A stretch of 24,085 nt of DNA from Candidatus Nitrosopumilus sp. (GTDB lineage: Archaea > Thermoproteota > Nitrososphaeria > Nitrososphaerales > Nitrosopumilaceae), in contig JABMOR010000085.1 of NCBI GenBank assembly GCA_013203245.1, positions 1 to 24,085 of the forward strand, in the 5' to 3' direction. Below the pieces are notes generated by a model. The model was not told the DNA's origin. It did no database searches and worked only from the letters and a program-made list of their open reading frames with translations. Position numbers and translations under genes: made by a program. Every line of letters starts with the position of its first letter. Within the stretch, counting starts at the first letter, position 1. Positions 1-9,286 of this stretch are shown one piece after another.

Positions 1-2367
1 GCAGCAGTAGGAATTCATCCAGTTATTGCTGAAATTCTTGATCATACGGTAGCTGTAGGAACTCAAATCAAAATAGACATTCCTGGAAAAGGAGCAACGG
101 TGGCCTTTGTTGATTCAATTGATACTCCAACAGTTCGGCTCAATGATGGAAGCGTTGTAAAAATTCGAGATGTTAAACATGGATTAGAAATTAAAAATGA
201 AATAGAAAAAATTCTACATCTTGGGGATATTTTAATTTCATTTGGAGATTTTCTTGAAAATAATGCTCAACTAGTTCCTTCAGCTTATGTCGAAGAATTT
301 TGGATAGAGGAATTAAAACAAAAAATTCAAAAACACGAACCAAATGATCAATATTTAAATCAATTTTTGAATAGAATACCTACAATAGATGAAGCTCTAA
401 AAATTTCCCTTGATTTTAAAATCCCACTCCATCCACATTATTTGTATTTCTGGGATAAAATTTCATCCGAAGATCTTCTCAAACTTTTAGAACCAAAAAA
501 AGTCAATGAAATATCAATTGAATATTCAATTCAAGTAAAAAAAATACTTGAAAACTTGGGAACTCCCCATAAAGTTGAAAACGAAACATTGATCTTAGAA
601 CATCAGGAGGCAAAAATTTTCTTTAACCTATTGTTTAAAGAAAAACCAATAATTACTGATTTATCTGTACCAAAAATTTTGACAGAGTCATCCGGAATTC
701 AAATTAACAAAAAATTTTCAACAACTATTGGAGTCAGAATAGGAAGACCTGAAAAAGCAGCTCCTAGACAAATGAAGCCTCCAACTCATGTATTATTTCC
801 CATTGGCGAGCAGGGCGGACCTACACGAGATCTTCTTAAAGCATCCAGAACTGAGAACTTTTTCACTGATCTTTACAATAGATTTTGTACTACATGTAAT
901 CAACCATCAATTAGCATAAAATGCTCCATTTGTGGTACAAAGACCACAATTACTTTCAGATGTTCTAATTGCAGAGATACACTCAAGGAACCATTTTGTG
1001 AAAAATGTAAGCGAAAAGCTCCAGCTCATTCCCACCAACCATTTCCTCTTAAGACTAGATTGCTTTTAGCACAAGAAAAGATGGGAATTCGTGCGAAAGA
1101 ACCGTTCAAAGGAGTTAAGGCATTAATCAATCAAGACAAAATTGCCGAACCTCTTGAAAAAGGGCTTGCAAGGCAAAACTTTGGATTAACAACTTTCAAA
1201 GATGGAACAGTTAGATTTGATGCAACAAATTCTCCACTAACACAATTCAAACCTTCATGGATTGGAACATCCGTTGAGAAATTAAAATCTCTTGGATATT
1301 CTCATGATATTAATGGTAAAGCACTTGAATCTATAGATCAAATTGTTGAACTTCGAATGCAAGATGTTGTCATTCCATATGAAAGTGGCAAGTATTTAGT
1401 TTCTATATGCAAATACATCGATGTTCTATTAGAGAAATTCTACGGTAAATCTTCATTTTACAATGTAAAAAATTCTGAGGAATTAATCGGACATCTGATA
1501 ATTGGTTTAGCTCCTCACACATCTGTAGGAATAGTAGGACGAATCATAGGATATACTGAAACACATGTTTGTTTTGCAACTCCAAATTGGCATTCTGCTA
1601 AAAGAAGAGATGCTGACGGGGATGCTGATTCAGTAATGCTTCTAATGGACAGTCTTCTAAATTTCTCTAGACAATTTCTTTCTGATAGAATTGGTGGATT
1701 AATGGATGCACCATTATTGATTCAGCCTCATGTTTTACCACATGAATCACAACCTCAAGCACATAATCTTGAAGTCACAAAAATCCTCCCTTTGGAATTC
1801 TTTGAATCTACATTCAAAGAAATTAAAGCATCAGATGTGTCATCTATAGAAATTATCAAATCACGTCTTGACACTGAAAGACAATTTTATGACTATCACT
1901 TTACACATTCAACTTCGTCTCTTACCACATCAAAATCAAGAAGTGCATATTCCACACTCGGTTCTATGCTTGACAAATTTGATATGCAAGTTAGGAATGC
2001 CGAATTAATCGACGTTGTAAATCCCTCAGAACTTGTTTCAAATGTAATTTCAACACATTTGGTTCCAGACTTGATGGGAAATCTTAGGGCTTATGCAAGA
2101 CAAAGTTTCAGATGTACAGCTTGTGGGGCATCATATCGAAGAATGCCACTTATCCAAACTTGTACTACCCAAGGCTGTGGGCATAAATTAATTGCTACAA
2201 TTACAAGAGGTTCTGTAGAAAAATATCTAAAACTTGCAAAAAGGTTAGTTGAGAAATACGATGTTGGAGAATATCAAAGAGGAAGAATTCATGTCTTGTC
2301 AGATGAAATTGAATTAGTATTTGGAAAGAGTAAAGGGGATCAATCCTTACTTACAGACTATTCGTAA
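1..2367 (+). CDS. polC: DNA polymerase D large subunit DP2 (5' end outside the window)
   Basis: Catalytic subunit of the archaeal replicative polymerase PolD. The frame is open from base 1, so the gene begins upstream; the in-frame GTG at 100 is internal. About 788 residues are present, against roughly 1,100-1,200 for the full family protein. A multi-CxxC zinc region is encoded around 886-1010. The catalytic signature DGDAD lies at 1615-1629, inside the family block that starts NWHSAKRR and runs on to the FSRQFL and GGLMDAPL segments, so the catalytic acidic residues are present. A second zinc module (CTAC, then CTTQGC) is encoded near 2113-2175. Inteins often interrupt this active-site block in other archaea; here it is continuous. 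The stop is 2 bp from the convergent glyA stop. PolD is absent from Crenarchaeota, which fits a Nitrososphaerota origin. Confidence 0.96.
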   Translation, partial: AAVGIHPVIAEILDHTVAVGTQIKIDIPGKGATVAFVDSIDTPTVRLNDGSVVKIRDVKHGLEIKNEIEKILHLGDILISFGDFLENNAQLVPSAYVEEFWIEELKQKIQKHEPNDQYLNQFLNRIPTIDEALKISLDFKIPLHPHYLYFWDKISSEDLLKLLEPKKVNEISIEYSIQVKKILENLGTPHKVENETLILEHQEAKIFFNLLFKEKPIITDLSVPKILTESSGIQINKKFSTTIGVRIGRPEKAAPRQMKPPTHVLFPIGEQGGPTRDLLKASRTENFFTDLYNRFCTTCNQPSISIKCSICGTKTTITFRCSNCRDTLKEPFCEKCKRKAPAHSHQPFPLKTRLLLAQEKMGIRAKEPFKGVKALINQDKIAEPLEKGLARQNFGLTTFKDGTVRFDATNSPLTQFKPSWIGTSVEKLKSLGYSHDINGKALESIDQIVELRMQDVVIPYESGKYLVSICKYIDVLLEKFYGKSSFYNVKNSEELIGHLIIGLAPHTSVGIVGRIIGYTETHVCFATPNWHSAKRRDADGDADSVMLLMDSLLNFSRQFLSDRIGGLMDAPLLIQPHVLPHESQPQAHNLEVTKILPLEFFESTFKEIKASDVSSIEIIKSRLDTERQFYDYHFTHSTSSLTTSKSRSAYSTLGSMLDKFDMQVRNAELIDVVNPSELVSNVISTHLVPDLMGNLRAYARQSFRCTACGASYRRMPLIQTCTTQGCGHKLIATITRGSVEKYLKLAKRLVEKYDVGEYQRGRIHVLSDEIELVFGKSKGDQSLLTDYS

Positions 2368-2369
2368 AT

Positions 2370-3692
2370 CTATCTTAGTTTGACATATTCATAAGCACCC
2401 AATTTATTATCAAAACAAAACTTAACTTTTTGATAGTCCTTTCTGAATGCTTTAACTTTTGAAAGTATTTTCTTTGGATCCTTTTTATCAATTATGACTT
2501 CTTTTATGTATGAAGCAATTTCTTGCATCTCATTCTTTTTCATTCCTAATCGTGTAATTTCAGAAACTCCTAATCTAATTCCACCTGGATGGAAATAATT
2601 TCTACCAGCTTTGATATCTCCTGGAATGAGTTGTCTGTTTACTATGATGTTTGCTTTTTCTAAATCGGCTTCTACCTTTCCACCATCAGAATAATCTAAA
2701 ACATTTACAGCAATTTGATGTGATTCTGTAAATCCTCTATTTTCTCCTAATACCTTGAAACCATGATCACTCAAAGCTTCTGCAAATATTTTGGCATTTT
2801 TAATTACTTCAATTGCATAATCTTTTCCAAACTCTAAGGCTTCAGCAAATGCAACTGCTTTTCCAGCCATATGATGAATATGATGACTACTAGTTAGTCC
2901 AGGGAAAGTTGCTTTTTTGATAGCTTCTTCATGTTCTTCTGAACCCAAAACAAGTCCTCCTTGAGGACCAAACAAAGTCTTGTGAGTACTCATAGTCATT
3001 GTATCTGCTCCTTCACGTAGAGGATCCTGGAATTTCCCACCACCAATTAATCCTGCAACATGAGCTGCATCATAATTGATATGCATATCATAACTCTTTA
3101 GAAAATCTGATAATTCTTTGACAGGATGAGGAAACAAGAATAATGATCCACCAAACATTGCCATTTTTGGAACACGGTTTTCTTTTTTGAGATCTTTAAC
3201 TTTTTGTTTAGTTTTATCTACATCAATTGTCATTTCTTCAGCATCAAATGGATAGAATTCTATTTCTAACCCATGAACTAATCCAGCAGTTCCAGAATGT
3301 TCCTTCTTACCATGAGAGATATGTCCACCTGCTGGAATTGATGGCGCTAACATAATATCTCCAGGATTTGTAAATGCAGAATAAATTGCCAAGTTTGCAA
3401 CAACTCCTGAAATTGGTCTGACATCCGCAAATTTTGCTTTGAATAATTTTTTAGCTAATTTCATACATTCAAACTCTACCTCGTCAATGTAGACACAACC
3501 AGCATAGACTCTTTCTCCAGGCCATCCTTCTGCATATCTATTTCCAAAATCAGAAATTATTGCTTCTCTAACTGCCGGACTGGGGATATTCTCACTTGCA
3601 ATTAATGGAATTGAATTTTCAAACCATTTGTGGTGTTCTTTTAAATTTGTAAAAATTTTATCATAAGATTCTTTATTCTGGGATTTAACCAT
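2370..3692 (-). CDS. glyA: Serine hydroxymethyltransferase
   Basis: PLP enzyme that interconverts serine and glycine with transfer of the one-carbon unit to a folate-type carrier (tetrahydromethanopterin-like in many archaea). It has 440 residues, normal for the family. Signatures are the N-terminal PLIASEN motif, the YAEGWPGERVYAG stretch (shared with bacterial YAEGYPGKRYYGG), the substrate/PLP region NYDAAHVAGLI, and the Schiff-base lysine in STHKT. The ATG start sits about 26 bp downstream of a TATA-like box at 3714-3723, consistent with a leaderless mRNA. Its promoter is divergent from that of the thermosome gene, and its stop is 2 bp from the convergent polC stop. Cytosolic. Identification is firm; the identity of the pterin carrier is inference. 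Confidence 0.97.
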   Translation of the reverse strand: MVKSQNKESYDKIFTNLKEHHKWFENSIPLIASENIPSPAVREAIISDFGNRYAEGWPGERVYAGCVYIDEVEFECMKLAKKLFKAKFADVRPISGVVANLAIYSAFTNPGDIMLAPSIPAGGHISHGKKEHSGTAGLVHGLEIEFYPFDAEEMTIDVDKTKQKVKDLKKENRVPKMAMFGGSLFLFPHPVKELSDFLKSYDMHINYDAAHVAGLIGGGKFQDPLREGADTMTMSTHKTLFGPQGGLVLGSEEHEEAIKKATFPGLTSSHHIHHMAGKAVAFAEALEFGKDYAIEVIKNAKIFAEALSDHGFKVLGENRGFTESHQIAVNVLDYSDGGKVEADLEKANIIVNRQLIPGDIKAGRNYFHPGGIRLGVSEITRLGMKKNEMQEIASYIKEVIIDKKDPKKILSKVKAFRKDYQKVKFCFDNKLGAYEYVKLR

Positions 3693-3713
3693 ATTTTACA
3701 ATTTTATTTTCCC

Positions 3714-3723
3714 AATTTAAAAA
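3714..3723 (-). promoter_or_regulatory. TATA-like box of glyA
   Basis: On the minus strand this reads TTTTTAAATT. Its centre is about 26 bp upstream of the glyA ATG, the spacing expected between an archaeal TATA box and its transcription start, so the transcript is probably leaderless. Inferred from sequence and spacing only. Confidence 0.5.
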
Positions 3724-3750
3724 CACCGATATCATTTTAAAATCACCGAT
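3721..3750. repeat. Two direct CACCGAT repeats upstream of the thermosome promoter
   Basis: CACCGAT occurs at 3724-3730 and 3744-3750, preceded by AAA and AAT respectively. The copies are exactly 20 bp apart (about two helical turns) and lie just upstream of the thermosome TATA box at 3765. G+C-rich words stand out in this AT-rich spacer. The arrangement fits a dimeric regulator or activator site on one DNA face; no binding protein can be named. The left copy abuts the glyA TATA box, so a bound protein could also affect glyA. Confidence 0.45.
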
Positions 3751-3764
3751 CTTGATCTGGAAGG

Positions 3765-3772
3765 TATAAAAG
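3765..3772 (+). promoter_or_regulatory. TATA box of the thermosome gene
   Basis: TATAAAAG preceded by a purine-rich GGAAGG stretch that could serve as BRE. The box centre is about 27 bp upstream of the ATG at 3796 but only about 18 bp upstream of the in-frame TTG at 3787. The spacing favours a leaderless transcript starting at or near the ATG. Confidence 0.65.
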
Positions 3773-3795
3773 GGGATTCATGAGTTTTGGCATCT

Positions 3796-5496
3796 ATGGG
3801 AATGCAGGCAACTTCAAAAGGTACTATGCCTGTTGTTTTACTAAAAGAAGGCGGCACTGAAACTAAAGGACGAGAAGCCCAAAAGAATAACATTGCAGCA
3901 GCCAAAATTATTGCTGAAATTGTTCATACCAGCCTTGGTCCAAGAGGCATGGATAAAATGCTAGTCGACTCATTAGGAGACGTTACAATTACAAATGATG
4001 GTGCTACAATTCTAAAAGAAATTGATGTACAGCATCCAGCAGCAAAAATGCTAGTTGAAATCTCAAAAACCACAGATAATGAAGTTGGAGATGGTACAAC
4101 TTCTGCTGTCATATTGGCAGGTGCTTTACTTTCACAAGCTGAATCATTAATTGATGCAAATGTACATCCAACAATAATTGTAGATGGTTATAGAAAGGCT
4201 GCAAAAAAAGCTAAAGAATATCTTGAAGAAATTGCAGACACAATTACTGCAAATGATAAAATTATTTTAAATAAAATTGCAAAAACTTCAATGCAAACTA
4301 AACTAGTTAGAAAAGACTCTGATCTGCTTGCAGATATTATTGTAAAATCTGTCCTTGCTGTTACAGAAAAAGATGGTGAATCTTTTCAAGTTGACATTGA
4401 TGATATTAAAGTAGAAAAGAAAGCAGGTGGTTCTATCAAAGATTCAACTATTATTCAAGGCATTGTTCTTGATAAAGAAATTGTTCATGGTGGTATGCCT
4501 AGATTAATTACTGATGCAAAAATTGCATTAATCAACACTGCATTAGAAATTAGTAAAACTGAAACTGATGCTAAAATTAATATTTCAAATCCTCAACAAC
4601 TAAAAGCATTTTTAGATGAAGAACACAAAATGCTAAAAACAATGGTTGACAAAGTCATTGGTTCTGGTGCAAATGTAGTTTTATGTCAAAAGGGATTAGA
4701 TGACATGGCTCAACACTATCTTGCAAAAGCTGGAATTATAGCTGTTAGAAGAATTAAAGAAAGTGATCTTACTAAACTTGCAGCAGCAACAGGTGCTAGA
4801 ATAGTTACTAACCTTGATGATCTTTTTGAAAAAGATCTTGGCGCTGCTGCAATTGTCGAAGAAAGAAAAATCGAAGATGACAAATGGGTATTTGTAGAAG
4901 GATGTAAAAATCCAAAATCTGTAACATTACTTCTTCGCGCAGGCTCACAAAGAGTAGTAGATGAAGTTGAACGCTCTGTTCATGATGCATTAATGGTTGT
5001 AAAAGATGTAATTTTAAAACCTCAAATTGTTGCAGGTGGCGGTGCTCCTGAAACATATGCAGCAACAAAAATTAGAGGTTGGGCTAAATCTTTAGAAGGC
5101 AGAGAACAACTTGCGGCAGAAAAATTTGCTGATGCTTTAGAAGAAATTCCAATCATACTTGCTGAAAATGCAGGAATGGATCCAATTGATACTCTTACAC
5201 TTTTACGTTCTAAACAACAGAAAGGAGAAAAATGGACTGGAATTGATGTAATGAAAAGTAAAGTTTCAAACATGAAATCCAGTGATATTATTGAACCACT
5301 TGCAGTTAAACTTCAAATTATTTCAGCAGCTGCAGAAGCTGCATGTATGATTCTCAGAATCGATGATGTTATTGCTACTCAAAAATCTGCAGGTGGACCT
5401 CCTGGTGGAGAAGGTGGAATGCCACCTGGTATGGGTGGAATGCCACCTGGTATGGGTGGAATGGGTGGCATGCCTGACATGGGCGGAATGATGTAA
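3796..5496 (+). CDS. thsA: Thermosome subunit (group II chaperonin)
   Basis: ATP-dependent cytosolic folding chaperonin that forms double rings with a built-in lid. Present are the N-terminal LGPRGMDKML block, the nucleotide-binding GDGTTS motif (about residue 98 from this start), and VAGGGAPE in the C-terminal equatorial domain. The C terminus is the typical Gly-Met-rich tail. Length, about 566 residues, is normal. I chose the ATG at 3796 because the TATA box at 3765 lies about 27 bp upstream; a TTG at 3787 would add Met-Ala-Ser and is the main alternative. Monocistronic: the next plus-strand gene has its own candidate promoter. The paired CACCGAT words upstream may be a regulatory site. Members of this phylum usually carry more than one thermosome gene, so the subunit letter is uncertain. 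Confidence 0.95.
   Translation: MGMQATSKGTMPVVLLKEGGTETKGREAQKNNIAAAKIIAEIVHTSLGPRGMDKMLVDSLGDVTITNDGATILKEIDVQHPAAKMLVEISKTTDNEVGDGTTSAVILAGALLSQAESLIDANVHPTIIVDGYRKAAKKAKEYLEEIADTITANDKIILNKIAKTSMQTKLVRKDSDLLADIIVKSVLAVTEKDGESFQVDIDDIKVEKKAGGSIKDSTIIQGIVLDKEIVHGGMPRLITDAKIALINTALEISKTETDAKINISNPQQLKAFLDEEHKMLKTMVDKVIGSGANVVLCQKGLDDMAQHYLAKAGIIAVRRIKESDLTKLAAATGARIVTNLDDLFEKDLGAAAIVEERKIEDDKWVFVEGCKNPKSVTLLLRAGSQRVVDEVERSVHDALMVVKDVILKPQIVAGGGAPETYAATKIRGWAKSLEGREQLAAEKFADALEEIPIILAENAGMDPIDTLTLLRSKQQKGEKWTGIDVMKSKVSNMKSSDIIEPLAVKLQIISAAAEAACMILRIDDVIATQKSAGGPPGGEGGMPPGMGGMPPGMGGMGGMPDMGGMM
5413..5463 (+). repeat. 21-bp perfect tandem repeat encoding the chaperonin Gly-Met tail
   Basis: Two identical 21-bp units (5413-5433 and 5434-5454) are followed by a 9-bp partial third unit. 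Each full unit encodes GGMPPGM. It is an in-frame coding repeat; copy number could vary between strains by slippage without a frameshift. Confidence 0.85.
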
Positions 5497-5501
5497 ATTA
5501 T

Positions 5502-5518
5502 TTTGAAAACTTTTCAAA
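5502..5518. repeat. Perfect 8-bp inverted repeat with 1-nt centre after the thermosome gene
   Basis: TTTGAAAA, one C, then TTTTCAAA, starting 5 bp after the thermosome stop. It also sits immediately upstream of the candidate TATA box of the next gene (5521-5527). It could be an operator for that gene or contribute to the 3' end of the thermosome mRNA. Because it is A/T-dominated, chance is a real possibility. Confidence 0.35.
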
Positions 5519-5520
5519 CC

Positions 5521-5527
5521 TTTAATT
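5521..5527 (+). promoter_or_regulatory. TATA-like box of the 92-aa membrane protein gene
   Basis: TTTAATT centred about 26 bp upstream of the TTG start at 5551. Weak consensus; supported mainly by the same spacing seen at other genes in this window. Confidence 0.35.
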
Positions 5528-5550
5528 GTTAATTATATTTACGAAAATTA

Positions 5551-5825
5551 TTGAACCAACTATCTTCTAAAGCACTTACTGGATTCAAATACATTTACCT
5601 GATTGCATTTTTTGCATTACTTGCAGGATTTTTTCATCCACTAATCACTAACACAAGTTTTGATGGAGTAATAATTGGAGTATTGATATTGTTTGTAGGT
5701 CTTGCAGGTGGGGTTTTACTGTACAGAGCTGCAACTTCTGAAAGTAAGAGAGCGATTTTTCTAGGAAGTGGATTTACTTTAATGGCTATTTCATTATACT
5801 ACATTTTTCAATTAACTGGAAGAGT

Positions 5826-5829
<4 letters not shown>
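5551..5829 (+). CDS. Small membrane protein of unknown function, three TM helices
   Basis: A 92-residue protein with three hydrophobic segments at about residues 13-32, 38-58 and 69-90, separated by short polar loops. No recognisable enzymatic or metal-binding motif, and I do not know the family. The start is TTG at 5551; no ATG occurs before the last helix. A TATA-like TTTAATT at 5521-5527 lies about 26 bp upstream, supporting a leaderless TTG start. The stop codon overlaps the stop of the convergent glutamine synthetase gene: the four bases 5826-5829 serve both. Likely a conserved archaeal membrane protein, since the reading frame, promoter and packing look real. Confidence 0.72.
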
Positions 5830-7298
<1,469 letters not shown>

Positions 7299-7316
7299 TC
7301 AAACACAAATACACTA

Positions 7317-7326
7317 GCAATTTAAG
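7317..7326 (-). promoter_or_regulatory. TATA-like box of glutamine synthetase 1
   Basis: On the minus strand CTTAAATTGC, centred about 24 bp upstream of the TTG start. It lies in the 41-bp divergent spacer and may overlap elements for the GINS gene; no second clear box is visible there. Confidence 0.4.
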
Positions 7327-7339
7327 GATTAGGTAAGAA

Positions 7340-7897
7340 ATGTCAGAATCAAATCAAATTGATATCAATTCTCTACATCACGCAGTTTTACGTGAAACTG
7401 AAAATGATTCACTTTTAGAAATTGATTCAAATTTTTACAGAAATTTAGCTGACTTTATTGGAAATTTACAAAAACAAGAATTTGATGGAGTAGAAAACAA
7501 AATCAAAGATACTATGGTAGAAATGGTTACAGAATTAACATCATTATTGATCGAAATTAGACTAGATAAAATTTCAAAATCTACTGATTTAGAAATAAGC
7601 CATCTACTAGATGAAGAAAAATTTATTTTTGATTCACAGGAGGAACAAAAAGAGAGAACAGAAATGATTGTATCTGCAACAATTAATGGAAAATCAAAAT
7701 TTCTAGAATCATTAGCCCAAAATCATAAAACAAAAAAAATTGTTATTAGATTCCTTCATGAAGTAGATGAAATTGTTGGCGCAGATCTTGAAAAATATGG
7801 TCCTTTTAAGACTGAAGATATAGCTACAATTCCATATGAGAATGCTCAGGCTTTAATTGCTAAAAATGTAGCAACTAAGGTTCATTTGGAAGACTAG
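7340..7897 (+). CDS. GINS complex subunit (Gins51/Sld5-type) for DNA replication
   Basis: Component of the archaeal GINS complex that joins MCM (and often a GAN/Cdc45-like nuclease) in the replicative helicase. The 185-residue protein has an all-alpha N-terminal A domain (about residues 15-125) with the family EIRLDKI segment near 72-78. It ends in a small beta-rich B domain (about 133-182) with the YGPFKTEDIATIPYENAQAL segment, typical of archaeal Gins51. The order A domain then B domain identifies the 51 (Sld5/Psf1-like) rather than the 23 type. The start is ATG at 7340, 41 bp from the divergent glutamine synthetase start. A second replication gene, polC, lies 5 kb away. Confidence 0.82.
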   Translation: MSESNQIDINSLHHAVLRETENDSLLEIDSNFYRNLADFIGNLQKQEFDGVENKIKDTMVEMVTELTSLLIEIRLDKISKSTDLEISHLLDEEKFIFDSQEEQKERTEMIVSATINGKSKFLESLAQNHKTKKIVIRFLHEVDEIVGADLEKYGPFKTEDIATIPYENAQALIAKNVATKVHLED

Positions 7898-7927
7898 ATA
7901 GAAATTATACCTTTATCATCATAAAAT

Positions 7928-8212
7928 ATGTCTCATACAGGCGTTGAAGTATTCGATTATCTTTTTTACACAATTTATCCTGTAATTGGAATTTTTGTTG
8001 TAGAAGTTATCAGCAGATTAGTAAAAGCACCAAAATGGATAAAATTATGGACACAAGCAATTGTGTCTATTGGTTTTGGAATTTATTATTGGTTCATTCT
8101 ACCAGCACCACAAAATTTTCCATTAACTGGAATGGTGATGTTTGCACTTGCTATTGCTTTAATTTATCAAGGAAGAAGAGCAAAAATTTCTCCTGATAAA
8201 AGTCCGTATTGA
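7928..8212 (+). CDS. Small membrane protein of unknown function, three TM helices
   Basis: A 94-residue protein. Hydrophobic segments are at about residues 10-31 (DYLFYTIYPVIGIFVVEVIS), 40-58 and 66-82, followed by a basic tail (QGRRAKISPDK). I do not recognise the family. It starts with ATG 30 bp after the GINS stop, so it may be read from the GINS transcript; a TATA-like AATTATAC at 7903-7910 also allows its own promoter. It converges on the AN1 gene with a 2-bp gap between stops. Charge distribution suggests the C terminus faces the cytoplasm. Confidence 0.72.
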   Translation: MSHTGVEVFDYLFYTIYPVIGIFVVEVISRLVKAPKWIKLWTQAIVSIGFGIYYWFILPAPQNFPLTGMVMFALAIALIYQGRRAKISPDKSPY

Positions 8213-8214
8213 TT

Positions 8215-8436
8215 TTAAAATCTACCAAAAATTCGTTTTAAAATATTTGGCTTGTTACGTCCACCGTCACGAATAACTTTTCTCTCCCCAAATCTGCTAG
8301 CTCTTATTTGACTAAGTTTTACACATCGATGTTCTTCAGGAAGTCTATGTTCTGCACAAAAAGGATCTTTACAATAATTACAATGAAATGGCATCTCAGT
8401 TAAATCTCCACAATAAGCGCATTTTTCAGACTGCAT
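8215..8436 (-). CDS. AN1-type zinc finger protein
   Basis: A 73-residue protein. The N-terminal half is a complete AN1 zinc finger with ligands Cys6, Cys9, Cys19, Cys22, Cys27, His30, His36 and Cys38, including the characteristic FCAEHR core. The C-terminal half is basic (RASRFGERKVIRDGGRNK). In eukaryotes AN1 fingers occur in stress-associated, ubiquitin- and proteasome-linked proteins; the archaeal role is not established, and nucleic-acid or protein binding are both possible. The ATG at 8436 has a TATA-like box about 25 bp upstream, so it is likely leaderless. Divergent from the SDR gene across 108 bp. Confidence 0.88.
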   Translation of the reverse strand: MQSEKCAYCGDLTEMPFHCNYCKDPFCAEHRLPEEHRCVKLSQIRASRFGERKVIRDGGRNKPNILKRIFGRF

Positions 8437-8456
8437 GTTTTATAATTCTATTTTTC

Positions 8457-8466
8457 TTTTAATAAA
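8457..8466 (-). promoter_or_regulatory. TATA-like box of the AN1 gene
   Basis: Minus strand TTTATTAAAA, centred about 25 bp upstream of the ATG at 8436. Confidence 0.5.
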
Positions 8467-8513
8467 GGTGCTAGAACTTTTCTTTAAATTTCTTAATCTC
8501 TAAACATTTTTAC

Positions 8514-8519
8514 TATATT
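8514..8519 (+). promoter_or_regulatory. TATA-like box of the SDR-flavoprotein operon
   Basis: TATATT centred about 28 bp upstream of the ATG at 8545, giving a leader of zero to a few bases. A second AT-rich candidate (TTTAAATT) lies farther upstream near 8483. Confidence 0.45.
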
Positions 8520-8544
8520 CAATCATAGTTTGCTTGAAGATTAG

Positions 8545-9285
8545 ATGATTAAAGATAAAGTTGCGATTATTACTGGAGCCAGCAGTGGAATAGGATTTGC
8601 TACTGCTTTGGCCCTATCAAAGGCAGGTGCAAAAGTTGCCATAGGTGCTAGAAGAGTTGATAGATTAGAAGAACTCGCAAAAAAAATCTCAGCCAATGGC
8701 GGAGAAGTTTTTTATCAAAAATTAGATGTAACGCAAAGATCTGAATGTGAAAATTTTGCTAAAGCAGTTTTAGAGAAATGGGGCTCTATTGATATTCTTG
8801 TAAATAATGCTGGATTGATGCCTTTGAGTTTATTCAAAAGCCTCAAAGTTGATGAATGGGACAGAATGATTGATGTGAATATCAAAGGTGTATTGTATTC
8901 TACAGGCGCTGTAATTTCACATATGAAAGAAAAAAAATCAGGACATATAGTTAATCTTTCATCAGTAGCAGGAAGAGTAGTTTTTGCAGGTGGTAGTGTT
9001 TATTGTGCAACTAAATATGCAGTTGCAGCGTTTAGTGAAGGATTAAGACAAGAGTTTAGTGTTCGCTCTAACATTAGAGTAACTAGCATTGAACCAGGAG
9101 TTGTTGCAACAGAACTTACTGACACAATTACTGATGAATCATTACAAGGATTTGTTGAGAATGCAAAAAAGATGGAAGCATTACAAGCAGAAGATATTGC
9201 AAATGCAATTTTGTATGCAGTTGATTCTCCATCACACGTAAATGTAAATGAAATTTTGATACGACCTACAACTCAAGCACTTTAA
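8545..9285 (+). CDS. Short-chain dehydrogenase/reductase (classical SDR)
   Basis: NAD(P)-dependent cytosolic oxidoreductase of 246 residues. Rossmann motif TGASSGIG (residues 10-17), structural NNAG (87-90), and the catalytic tetrad Asn112, Ser140, Tyr153 and Lys157 (YCATK) are all intact. Two arginines directly after the second beta strand (ARR, about 35-37) favour NADP(H). The overall sequence resembles the YdfG/serine-dehydrogenase-like cluster, but SDR substrates cannot be read from sequence. First gene of a likely two-gene operon: only 1 bp separates its stop from the TTG start of the SQR-like flavoprotein, so the two may act in one redox process (inference). Confidence 0.93.
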   Translation: MIKDKVAIITGASSGIGFATALALSKAGAKVAIGARRVDRLEELAKKISANGGEVFYQKLDVTQRSECENFAKAVLEKWGSIDILVNNAGLMPLSLFKSLKVDEWDRMIDVNIKGVLYSTGAVISHMKEKKSGHIVNLSSVAGRVVFAGGSVYCATKYAVAAFSEGLRQEFSVRSNIRVTSIEPGVVATELTDTITDESLQGFVENAKKMEALQAEDIANAILYAVDSPSHVNVNEILIRPTTQAL

Positions 9286-9286
9286 G

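Noticed and set aside
1600..1640. Possible intein in the PolD catalytic motif
   Set aside because: The NWHSAKRR block runs without interruption through DGDAD to FSRQFL; no inserted domain is present.
3924..5273. Other minus-strand open frames across the thermosome gene
   Set aside because: They lie wholly inside a well-conserved gene and encode low-complexity or improbable proteins.
5400..5470. CRISPR-like direct repeats
   Set aside because: Units are contiguous, in frame and encode the chaperonin tail; there are no spacers.
5323..5517. Minus-strand frame rich in His, Ser and Thr opposite the thermosome tail
   Set aside because: It is the antisense shadow of the Gly-Met coding repeat; the plus-strand thermosome reading is unmistakable and there is no promoter or start context for the other strand.
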